Positions 1 through 5,424 of a stretch of DNA of 6,201 bases are shown here, piece by piece (the stretch's first letter is position 1; every line of letters starts with the position of its first letter). The translations under genes and the position numbers were made by a program. A model generated the notes under the pieces. That model saw only the letters and a list, made by a program, of their open reading frames with translations. It was not told the origin of the DNA and made no database searches. Source of the DNA: Nitrospiraceae bacterium (lineage in GTDB: Bacteria; Nitrospirota; Nitrospiria; Nitrospirales; UBA8639); contig DOFS01000223.1 in assembly GCA_003523945.1 (NCBI GenBank), forward strand, positions 1-6,201, written 5' to 3'.

Positions 1-3000
1 TGCACTTTGCCTACGGCCTGTCCGGTCCTTCACAAGGACATTTCTACGTGGACCCGAATACCCATCGGGTCAAACAAGCCCGCAATGCGTATGAGCGCCC
101 TCAAGTCCATGCCTGTTTTATCCAATCGATTTCTGATGATTTGGTCAATGAAGGCGGGATTATGGATCTGTGGGTTCGGGAAGCCCGTCTGTTTAAATAC
201 GGGTCTGGAACCGGCACCAATTTTTCCAAGTTACGCGCCGATGGAGAATCATTGTCCGGAGGCGGTCGCTCATCAGGACTTATGTCCTTTCTCAAAATCG
301 GTGACCGCGCTGCTGGTGCGATTAAATCGGGAGGTACAACCCGCCGTGCCGCCAAAATGGTATGCCTGGATTTGGATCACCCCGACATTGAAGAATTCAT
401 TGATTGGAAAGTCATTGAAGAACAAAAAGTGGCGGCCATGGTCACCGGATCAAAAGCCTGCGCGCGCCATCTGAATGCCATTTTAAAGGCCTGTCATGTC
501 ACTCGTCAGGATGGGAGCACACAGGTCGATACGAATCCCCGGGACAATCATTCATTACGTGACGCAATCCAAGCCGCGCGGGAAGCCGCCGTGCCAGAAC
601 CCTATATTCACCGGATGTTCAGCTACGCCCATGAAGGATTTACCCATTTTGTATTCCATGAATATGACACGAATTGGGATAGCAAAGCCTATCAGACGGT
701 CTCCGGGCAAAACTCAAATAATAGCATCAGAATTCCCAATGAATTTTTTGCCACCCTTCAGGCAGGCGGTGACTGGAAATTAACACGACGCACCGACGGG
801 GCGGTCTGTAAAACCATGCCGGCGAAAGAATTATGGGATCGAATCGCCTGGGCGGCTTGGATCTGCGCAGATCCCGGAGTCCAATTTGACACGACCATTA
901 ACGAATGGCACACCTGCCCACAGGACGGACGAATTAATGCCTCGAATCCTTGCAGCGAATATATGTTTTTAGATGATACCGCGTGCAATCTGGCTTCCAT
1001 TAATTTAGGACGATTTTTGACATCCGAAGGGCAGTTTGACATTGAAGGATTTCGACATGCCGTTCGGTTATGGACCATTGTTCTGGAAATCAGCGTGCTA
1101 ATGGCAGGATTTCCCGGCCGGGCAATTGCCGAAAAAAGCTTTGCCTTTAGAACCCTCGGTCTTGGCTATGCCAACTTGGGGTCCATTCTGATGAAACTGG
1201 GGATTCCCTACGATTCGCCACAGGCCCTGGCCTGGTGTGGCGTCATTTCATCTCTGATGACCGGGGAGTCCTATGCCACCTCCGCAGAAATGGCCAAAGA
1301 ATTAGGACACTTTAACGCCTATCCCCGTAATGCCGAAGCCATGCTTCGAGTCATACGCAACCATCGCCGAGCGGCCTACAATGCTTCGCCGGATGAATAT
1401 GAAGAGCTCACCATTCCCCCAATGGGGATTCATCCGGACCAATGTCCTGAAACTCTTTTAAAAGCCGCGCAAACATCCTGGGACCGGGCATTGGAACTGG
1501 GTGAACAGTACGGGTACCGCAACGCACAAGCCACAGTCATCGCGCCGACCGGCACGATTGGATTAGTCATGGATTGCGACACGACCGGGATCGAGCCGGA
1601 TTTCGCCCTGGTCAAATTCAAAAAACTGGCCGGCGGAGGCTACTTTAAAATCATCAATCAAAGTCTTCCACCCGCGTTACGGCATCTGGGATACAGCTCA
1701 GGCCAGATTCAAGATATCATCACCTATGCGACGGGAACCCGGACCCTCAAACAGGCTCCATTTATCAACCACGATACCTTGCAAGCCAAAGGATTCGATC
1801 GTGCGGTGTTGGAACGCATGGAAGCCACGCTGGACGGAGCCTTTGATATTCATTTTGCATTTAACAAATGGACGCTGACCGAGGAATTTTGTCGCGAAAA
1901 ATTAGGCCTGACCGAATCTCAACTGCAGAGTCCTCAATTAAATATACTCAAAATTCTTGGCTTCACCCAGGAAGAAATTCTTGCGGCCACGGACTATTGC
2001 TGTGGCACCATGACCGTCGAAGGCGCCCCACATCTCAAACCGGAACATCTATCAGTTTTTGATTGTGCCAACCGGTGCGGGCGTATTGGGCAACGATTTA
2101 TTTCTCCTCCGGCCCACATCCGGATGATGGCAGCCGCCCAGCCTTTCATCAGCGGAGCCATTAGCAAAACCATCAATATGCCAGCCGAGGCATCCGTGGA
2201 CTCCGTTAAGGAAGCCTATATGCTGTCCTGGACTTCCATGGTGAAAGCGGTGGCCCTGTACCGGGATGGATCGAAACTCAGCCAACCGCTGAATACCGTC
2301 AGTGAATGGGGAGATTTATCCGCCCAAAATGAGCACATCGCCTCTGTGGCGAAACAAGCGGCTTCCCGTGTGCTGGTCCGTTACCTGGCGAAGCGCCGGC
2401 CACTACCGACCCGTCGAGGGGGGTATACCCAAAAGGCGATTGTCGGTGGTCACAAAATCTATCTCCGAACCGGCGAATACGAAGACGGCACCCTGGGAGA
2501 AATTTTCCTGGACATGCATAAAGAGGGAGCCGCCTTTCGAAGCCTGATGAACTGCTTCGCCATTGCGATTTCCCTTGGCTTTCAACATGGCGTACCGCTT
2601 GAGGAATATGTGGACGCATTTGTATTCACTCGATTTGAGCCAAACGGACCGGTCAAGCTCAACGACCATATCAAAATGTCCACGTCGATCATCGACTATA
2701 TTTTCCGGGAACTGGCGATCACCTATCTGGACCGGCACGATTTGGAACAGGTTGCTCCCGAAGATCTTCGGGTTGATGCCCTTAAAAAGGAAACGGATAT
2801 CCCGGATGACGGTGAAGAGGGTTTAGTGGACCCTCGCTCACTCAGTTCAACCTCAATCAGCCCCGAAGTCTTTCCCTCTCGAAAGTCCGTAGGGAACGGA
2901 GCTGGAAGGAACGGGGAGCATGGGAAAGTCGCCAGAAAAGTTGAAATGAAACGCGAGACCCTGACCATCACCGAAGTTCAGGAAGCTAAGCAAAAAGGCT

Positions 3001-3101
3001 ATGAAGGCGACCCCTGCCCGGAATGCAAACAATTTAAGATGGTAAGGAACGGAACCTGCTTGAAGTGTGATAACTGCGGATCAACTAACGGATGTTCGTA
3101 A
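1..3101 (+). CDS. nrdJ: Vitamin B12-dependent (class II) ribonucleotide reductase, 5' end missing
   Basis: Reduces ribonucleotides to deoxyribonucleotides by a thiyl radical generated from adenosylcobalamin, in the cytoplasm; oxygen is not required. The frame is open from base 3, so the true start lies left of the window; 1032 residues are visible, and comparable NrdJ proteins are about 1200 long, so perhaps 170-200 N-terminal residues are missing. Counting from the valine codon at 48: first redox Cys23 (HACFIQS); active-site NPCSE at 300-304 (Asn300, Cys302, Glu304); partner Cys313, 11 residues after Cys302, the same spacing as Cys408/Cys419 of the Lactobacillus leichmannii enzyme; APTGTIG loop at 499-505; TSCPD domain about 790-890; variable linker about 910-965; C-terminal cysteines C990-x2-C993, C1004-x2-C1007, C1010 and C1016, expected to re-reduce the active site. 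TAA stop at 3099-3101. The reading frame is intact. Its promoter (and any NrdR box or cobalamin riboswitch) lies outside the window. Confidence 0.97.
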   Translation, partial: HFAYGLSGPSQGHFYVDPNTHRVKQARNAYERPQVHACFIQSISDDLVNEGGIMDLWVREARLFKYGSGTGTNFSKLRADGESLSGGGRSSGLMSFLKIGDRAAGAIKSGGTTRRAAKMVCLDLDHPDIEEFIDWKVIEEQKVAAMVTGSKACARHLNAILKACHVTRQDGSTQVDTNPRDNHSLRDAIQAAREAAVPEPYIHRMFSYAHEGFTHFVFHEYDTNWDSKAYQTVSGQNSNNSIRIPNEFFATLQAGGDWKLTRRTDGAVCKTMPAKELWDRIAWAAWICADPGVQFDTTINEWHTCPQDGRINASNPCSEYMFLDDTACNLASINLGRFLTSEGQFDIEGFRHAVRLWTIVLEISVLMAGFPGRAIAEKSFAFRTLGLGYANLGSILMKLGIPYDSPQALAWCGVISSLMTGESYATSAEMAKELGHFNAYPRNAEAMLRVIRNHRRAAYNASPDEYEELTIPPMGIHPDQCPETLLKAAQTSWDRALELGEQYGYRNAQATVIAPTGTIGLVMDCDTTGIEPDFALVKFKKLAGGGYFKIINQSLPPALRHLGYSSGQIQDIITYATGTRTLKQAPFINHDTLQAKGFDRAVLERMEATLDGAFDIHFAFNKWTLTEEFCREKLGLTESQLQSPQLNILKILGFTQEEILAATDYCCGTMTVEGAPHLKPEHLSVFDCANRCGRIGQRFISPPAHIRMMAAAQPFISGAISKTINMPAEASVDSVKEAYMLSWTSMVKAVALYRDGSKLSQPLNTVSEWGDLSAQNEHIASVAKQAASRVLVRYLAKRRPLPTRRGGYTQKAIVGGHKIYLRTGEYEDGTLGEIFLDMHKEGAAFRSLMNCFAIAISLGFQHGVPLEEYVDAFVFTRFEPNGPVKLNDHIKMSTSIIDYIFRELAITYLDRHDLEQVAPEDLRVDALKKETDIPDDGEEGLVDPRSLSSTSISPEVFPSRKSVGNGAGRNGEHGKVARKVEMKRETLTITEVQEAKQKGYEGDPCPECKQFKMVRNGTCLKCDNCGSTNGCS

Positions 3102-3122
3102 AAAAAACATTTATCCAGTGAA

Positions 3123-3140
3123 AATTCCTACAAAGGAATT
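3123..3140 (+). promoter_or_regulatory. Hairpin enclosing the Shine-Dalgarno of the small downstream gene
   Basis: AATTCCT (3123-3129) and AGGAATT (3134-3140) are perfect 7-base complements around an ACAA loop. The right arm carries AAGGA (3133-3137), the only plausible ribosome-binding site for the ATG at 3148. Folding would therefore hide the site. Seen directly; a regulatory effect is inference, since a 7-bp AT-rich stem may be only marginally stable. Confidence 0.45.
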
Positions 3141-3147
3141 GAACGCT

Positions 3148-3318
3148 ATGTCAAAAAAGAAAAGATTTCGTTATTCCTGTGGTTATGAGTTTGATTTAAT
3201 CTATGATAAGTCTGCCTCCAATCCAGGGAGGAGGTTTAAAGACTTAAATGGGAAACCCCTGGGCATCATGAAGATCTGCAAATGTGGAAAAAACTTTCGC
3301 TTGATGACAATCCACTAA
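3148..3318 (+). CDS. Small Cys-containing (zinc-ribbon-like?) hypothetical protein, 56 aa
   Basis: I do not recognise a named family. The protein begins MSKKKRFRYSCGYEF and has a CG pair at Cys11 and a C-K-C-G motif at Cys44/Cys46, together resembling a degenerate zinc ribbon with only three cysteines; the N-terminus is strongly basic (KKKRFR). The ATG at 3148 is chosen because AAGGA at 3133-3137 precedes it by 10 bases. The same frame is open further upstream to a GTG at 3067, but that lies inside nrdJ and has no ribosome site. It starts 46 bases after the nrdJ stop, so co-transcription with nrdJ is possible. Bases 3121-3240 contain about 34% G+C (41 of 120 counted), against 55-62% in two sampled 60-base lines of nrdJ, which suggests a different origin or relaxed selection. 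No transmembrane segment or signal peptide is visible. It may be a DNA/RNA-binding or metal-binding small protein, but the function is unknown. Confidence 0.6.
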   Translation: MSKKKRFRYSCGYEFDLIYDKSASNPGRRFKDLNGKPLGIMKICKCGKNFRLMTIH

Positions 3319-3341
3319 GCAGGGAAATTTAGGGCACATCA

Positions 3342-3366
3342 GGTTGTTTTGGGATAACCAATTTTT
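3342..3366 (+). terminator. Weak intrinsic-terminator-like hairpin after the nrdJ / small ORF pair
   Basis: GGTTGT (3342-3347) can pair with ATAACC (3354-3359) with one G-T wobble and a 6-base TTTGGG loop, followed by AATTTTT (3360-3366). It lies 24 bases after the small gene's stop and in the right orientation to end rightward transcription. The stem is short, so efficiency is doubtful. Confidence 0.4.
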
Positions 3367-3415
3367 CTAGCGTTATGCCTGGACCTATAGAAGGATTCGG
3401 GCATAACGCAAAATT
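3360..3415. repeat. Long perfect inverted repeat in the convergent intergenic region
   Basis: GCGTTATGCC (3370-3379) and GGCATAACGC (3400-3409) are exact 10-base complements around a 20-base centre. The centre can pair further (a few G-C, A-T and G-T pairs, then CCT with AGG). Outside the core, AATTTT (3360-3365) and AAAATT (3410-3415) are also complementary, separated from the left arm by a 4-base bulge. There is no T-run directly after the stem on either strand, so it is not a classical terminator. It may be a bidirectional transcription barrier, an mRNA-stabilising 3' structure, or a dispersed intergenic palindrome (REP-like). Confidence 0.6.
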
Positions 3416-3510
3416 CAACTCTAGCTCAGTTTCTTGGGATTACGAAAACGCTGCGAGATTACCGATTTAGATCAGGAGAGTAATTGACCAGAGTCTTCGC
3501 CTGATTTACG

Positions 3511-3548
3511 GACCCTTCTAAAAAACAAATTGCGGGCGCATAAGGGTC
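3511..3548. repeat. Inverted repeat overlapping the stop codon of the J-like gene
   Basis: GACCCTT (3511-3517) and AAGGGTC (3542-3548) are perfect 7-base complements; the right arm covers two bases of the TGA stop (3547-3549) of the minus-strand gene. The 24-base loop contains a T6 run on the minus strand. It may form the 3' end structure of that mRNA, but the wide loop makes it a poor terminator. Confidence 0.3.
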
Positions 3549-4452
3549 ATGAGCGTAAGGGAAGTGGCAACTCCTTTGGTGTTGGTTTCTCTTCCGGCTT
3601 TCTGACGAGATCGGGTCGGGCCTTCATTATCCAGGCAATGGCCTGCTCGTTATAGCTTCTAAGCTGGCCATAAACAATCCATCGCATGCTGTGAACCGTA
3701 TCAATGTAATCATTAAAATGGTCCTGCGTGATTTCGTTTGGGGCCAATTTCAATAATGTTGGCAACAGGCAGCTTTCACAACCGGAGGCTTGCTCCTGAA
3801 ATGACGGGTACACAAAATGTTTGGCCAAATCAAGCCGGTGACACAAGATACGGGCGAGTTGGTTGTAATTTCTTTCTTTGTTTTCCTTGCCGGCAATCCC
3901 GAGAATCTCTTCTCCATAAAGGTAGATTTTTTCCCATGTCATGGCGTACGGCGCTTTTTCTAAGAGCCTGTCGAGCAAATGGCTGTTGACCCCCAACAGT
4001 TGCTCATCAAACGCCGACGTCACCACATGTTTGGCCATTTCCGGACGTTCGCATAAGATATCGGTCATCCAGGCAAAACACCGTTCCTGGGTACTTCTAT
4101 CAAGATAATCAATGATGGATTCGATCAGCTTCATCTCTTCTCTGGTAATGAGCGATCGATCTCGAAGCATGATGTCTTTGGCTTTTCTAACCCGACTCCT
4201 GACAAGTTCAATTTTTGAACCGCCGTTCAGCATATACGCATTATCGTAATCAGCCCGTTTTTCTTCGTGACTGAGCACGGCATAGGCTTCGTTGATCCTG
4301 AACATCCTTTCCTTGGCGGCTTGCCGTTCCTGTTGCGGGACGACATCTTCATGATTTTCTTTGACAAATTTACGCCATGCGACCTGGACTTCTTTCAGGA
4401 GCGCATCTTCGGGAATGTCCAGAATTTGGTAATAGTTTAATCCGTCAATCAT
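3547..4452 (-). CDS. J-domain-like protein with H-E-D in place of HPD and a duplicated helical C-terminal unit
   Basis: A 301-residue protein. Residues 5-72 match a DnaJ J-domain: NYYQILDI (helix I), LKEVQVAWRKFVKEN (helix II), a loop with H34-E35-D36, then FRINEAYAVLS and EEKRADYD (helices III and IV). J-domains normally use His-Pro-Asp to stimulate Hsp70 ATPase; here proline is glutamate (codons CAT GAA GAT), so this may be a J-like protein that does not activate DnaK normally. No G/F region or zinc-finger CxxCxGxG repeats follow, so it is not DnaJ proper. Residues 131-174 and 201-244 are an internal repeat with a 70-residue period, and the C-terminus ends in a proline- and lysine-rich tail. 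No signal peptide or membrane segment is seen, so it is probably cytoplasmic. Start: ATG at 4450-4452, with an in-frame TAG four codons upstream ruling out a longer form; the next Met is residue 50. No strong Shine-Dalgarno is visible. The role of the repeats is unknown. Confidence 0.88.
   Translation of the reverse strand: MIDGLNYYQILDIPEDALLKEVQVAWRKFVKENHEDVVPQQERQAAKERMFRINEAYAVLSHEEKRADYDNAYMLNGGSKIELVRSRVRKAKDIMLRDRSLITREEMKLIESIIDYLDRSTQERCFAWMTDILCERPEMAKHVVTSAFDEQLLGVNSHLLDRLLEKAPYAMTWEKIYLYGEEILGIAGKENKERNYNQLARILCHRLDLAKHFVYPSFQEQASGCESCLLPTLLKLAPNEITQDHFNDYIDTVHSMRWIVYGQLRSYNEQAIAWIMKARPDLVRKPEEKPTPKELPLPLRS
3721..4062 (-). repeat. Protein-level tandem duplication (70-residue period) within the J-like gene
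   Basis: Residues 131-174 (bases 3931-4062) and 201-244 (bases 3721-3852) align without gaps with 20 of 44 identities by my count. The shared frame is I-L-C-x-R, then A-K-H, F-x-E-Q, G-x2-S, L-L-x2-L-L, A-P and T. A possible third, shortened copy begins at residue 272 (AWIMKARPDLVRK versus AWMTDILCERPEMAKH), with a gap. The pattern looks alpha-helical, like a helical-repeat scaffold. I cannot name the repeat family. Confidence 0.75.
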
Positions 4453-4534
4453 ATTGTTGTTCTATGGATAGAGTAATCTCGATTCGAATTATTTGTTTAA
4501 ACATATACGCCAAGAGCAGGGCAACACACCAAAG

Positions 4535-4540
4535 ATTATA
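4535..4540 (-). promoter_or_regulatory. Possible -10 box for the J-like gene
   Basis: On the minus strand this reads TATAAT, a perfect sigma70 -10 hexamer, about 83 bases before the J-like gene's start. No good -35 hexamer is found 16-18 bases upstream, so this is a weak call. Confidence 0.25.
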
Positions 4541-4695
4541 CGGTCAGGAATACTGAATAAGAAAAATTTTTCCAATTCCTTAGATTCCACTCTTGTGCTA
4601 GCCAATGGGACGGACCTACCGTCCAACTTGCACACCCGCGTTCCGTATGCTCTGGCCGCCACACTCCCATTACCCAAAGACCTGTAAAAAAATAT

Positions 4696-4790
4696 TTATC
4701 CCCAGAATTCACATGGTGAATTCCCTATTCACAACAGAATTTGTGGTTTCACCATAAATTTTATCCACTACCTTCCACACCTTTTCCCCA
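4696..4790 (+). promoter_or_regulatory. Cluster of DnaA-box-like nonamers, all in one orientation
   Basis: Compared with the DnaA consensus TTWTNCACA: TTATCCCCA (4696-4704, 8 of 9), GAATTCACA (4705-4713, 7 of 9), CTATTCACA (4725-4733, 8 of 9), TTATCCACT (4761-4769, 8 of 9), CCTTCCACA (4771-4779, 7 of 9) and TTTTCCCCA (4782-4790, 8 of 9). All six face the same way within 95 bases of AT-rich DNA. None is a perfect match. This may be a DnaA-binding regulatory region, an origin-like element, or a coincidence of pyrimidine-rich sequence. No dnaA or dnaN gene is in the window, which argues against the standard oriC context. Confidence 0.35.
4705..4752 (+). promoter_or_regulatory. Palindromic operator-like dyad with phased TTCAC half-sites
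   Basis: GAATTCAC (4705-4712), ATG spacer, GTGAATTC (4716-4723) is a perfect 8-bp-arm dyad. The right arm also pairs with a further ATTCAC at 4727-4732 (GTGAAT-TCCCT-ATTCAC). On the plus strand the half-site recurs at 4707 (ATTCAC), 4727 (ATTCAC) and 4747 (TTTCAC), exactly 20 bp apart, close to two helical turns. It sits about 50-95 bp upstream of the -35 box at 4801, where an activator would bind. The binding protein is unknown. It overlaps the DnaA-box-like nonamers, so the two readings compete. Confidence 0.5.
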
Positions 4791-4800
4791 ATTTATAGCA

Positions 4801-4829
4801 TTGACTCTTATGCTTCCCCTCTATATAAG
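4801..4829 (+). promoter_or_regulatory. Strong sigma70-type promoter facing the cupin gene
   Basis: TTGACT (4801-4806, 5 of 6 to TTGACA), a 17-base spacer, then TATAAG (4824-4829, 5 of 6 to TATAAT). Transcription would begin near 4836, giving a leader of about 200 bases before the cupin ATG at 5036. This is the best promoter match in the window. Confidence 0.65.
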
Positions 4830-4831
4830 AG
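4805..4831. promoter_or_regulatory. Inverted repeat overlapping the -35 and -10 boxes
   Basis: CTCTTAT (4805-4811) and ATAAGAG (4825-4831) are perfect 7-base complements around a 13-base pyrimidine-rich centre. The left arm overlaps the end of the -35 box and the right arm overlaps the -10 box. A repressor binding this dyad would block the promoter. A T6 run at 4839-4844 also makes it faintly terminator-like, but the promoter reading is better supported. Confidence 0.4.
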
Positions 4832-4980
4832 GCCCAAGTTTTTTAATTTGCATCAACAGCATTGAGCCATCCGCCATGCACATGCTTCCTTTTAATCTTT
4901 ATGATTATTCCGTTAAAAGAGTAATCCTGTTTTGTCCATTTTCGCCTTCACCGATCAATTCCCACAGTAAGAATAATGAC

Positions 4981-5008
4981 CAAAAATTCTTGAAAAATTA
5001 AATTTTTG
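4981..5008 (+). repeat. AT-rich nested dyads in the cupin leader
   Basis: CAAAAATT (4981-4988) pairs with AATTTTTG (5001-5008); alternatively AAAAATT (4993-4999) pairs with AATTTTT (5001-5007) about a single A, though a hairpin with so small a loop cannot fully close. It lies 27 bases before the cupin start codon. It may be an AT-rich bent or easily melted segment. Function unknown. Confidence 0.3.
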
Positions 5009-5025
5009 AATTGTTCTATCTTTCC

Positions 5026-5030
5026 AAAGG
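5026..5030 (+). promoter_or_regulatory. Ribosome-binding site fixing the cupin start
   Basis: AAAGG ends 5 bases before the ATG at 5036. This favours that ATG over the in-frame TTG at 5006, which sits in an AT-rich dyad and has no ribosome site. Confidence 0.6.
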
Positions 5031-5035
5031 CTACC

Positions 5036-5383
5036 ATGGAAAGCTATTCCATCATTGATCGCTCAACCGTTGCCAAAGACTGGCATGCTCGGGGGTTTTC
5101 TTGTGGAGTGTGGATTGATCATGCCGGACGGGAATGGAGAGACACCATTCCTGAGATGGATGAAATGTTTATGGTAATGTCAGGAGAATTAGAATTGGAG
5201 ATAGCGGGAGAGCGAATTCAGCCCTCCGTGGGAGAGGAAATTCACATTCCAAGCGGTTCGCCATATACTATTCGCAATATTGGAGGAACAACCGCTCGTT
5301 GGCTCTACGGACAAAAACGGACGCCTTCTGCTCCACTCCAACCCATCAACTCATTTCGCATTCGTATCCATTCTCCACTCTAG
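5036..5383 (+). CDS. Small single-domain cupin protein, 115 aa
   Basis: A cupin_2-type beta-barrel protein, probably cytoplasmic; the substrate is unknown. Motif 1 region: DTIPEMDEMFMVMSGE (36-51) with the conserved Glu43 and Gly50 six residues apart; motif 2: GEEIHIPSGSPYTIRN (66-81) with G66, P72, G74 and N81 in place. The classical motif 1 histidine pair is absent (Pro39 falls where related cupins, from memory, carry a histidine) and the motif 2 histidine is Tyr77, so the usual metal site looks lost. RWLYG (88-92) then closes the domain. The last 20 residues (TPSAPLQPINS onward) look like a non-conserved tail. The start is ATG 5036, with AAAGG five bases upstream; an in-frame TGA at 4991 limits any longer form. 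It is preceded by the promoter at 4801-4829 and converges with the SUMF1-like gene, 41 bases away. It could be a binding protein, an isomerase-like enzyme, or a regulatory cupin. Confidence 0.85.
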   Translation: MESYSIIDRSTVAKDWHARGFSCGVWIDHAGREWRDTIPEMDEMFMVMSGELELEIAGERIQPSVGEEIHIPSGSPYTIRNIGGTTARWLYGQKRTPSAPLQPINSFRIRIHSPL

Positions 5384-5424
5384 CACTTTACCGACTGCGG
5401 TTATTCTCACCAGTACCTGCATCC

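Larger units (their letters stand above)
4453..5035. other. 583-base AT-rich divergent intergenic region with many regulatory-type motifs
   Basis: Lies between the minus-strand J-like gene and the plus-strand cupin gene. I see no convincing protein gene: open frames at 4489-4687 (both strands) and 4741-5001 (plus) lack ribosome sites or family signatures, and the last contains the promoter at 4801-4829. Contents: 8-base palindromes ATTCGAAT (4482-4489) and GTTTAAAC (4495-4502); a small dyad GGACGG/CCGTCC (4608-4613, 4619-4624); a DnaA-box-like cluster (4696-4790); a phased TTCAC dyad array (4705-4752); a strong promoter (4801-4829); then about 200 bases of untranslated leader with AT-rich dyads. 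Line 4741-4800 has 37% G+C. Confidence 0.7.

Noticed and set aside
48..50. GTG at 48 as the start of nrdJ
   Set aside because: The frame is open to the window's left edge and the preceding residues ([15 protein letters not shown]) match the NrdJ family, so this is an internal valine codon.
3370..3409. Integron attC site or insertion-sequence terminal repeats
   Set aside because: The arms do not fit the attC core patterns (GTTRRRY and RYYYAAC), there is no integrase or transposase nearby, and the 20-base centre is too short for a mobile element.
3423..3500. tRNA-like D-arm sequence (TAGCTCAGT)
   Set aside because: There is no matching acceptor stem, anticodon arm or T-loop downstream, so it is not a tRNA gene.
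3410..3546. Possible decayed gene in the convergent intergenic region
   Set aside because: Short open stretches exist in some frames, but I could not recognise any protein family in them, and stops interrupt all of them.
4480..4492. T-loop-like TTCGAAT
   Set aside because: It is just a short palindrome in AT-rich DNA; no cloverleaf can be built around it.
4489..4687. Overlapping 62- and 64-codon open frames on opposite strands
   Set aside because: They mirror each other, neither has a ribosome site or family signature, and they lie in the control region upstream of the J-like gene.
4741..5001. 86-codon open frame on the plus strand
   Set aside because: No ribosome site, no recognisable domain, biased Phe/Ser/Pro content typical of pyrimidine-rich non-coding DNA, and it contains the strong promoter at 4801-4829.
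5006..5035. TTG at 5006 as the cupin start, adding 10 residues
   Set aside because: No Shine-Dalgarno precedes it, while AAAGG stands five bases before the ATG at 5036 and the cupin domain needs nothing upstream.
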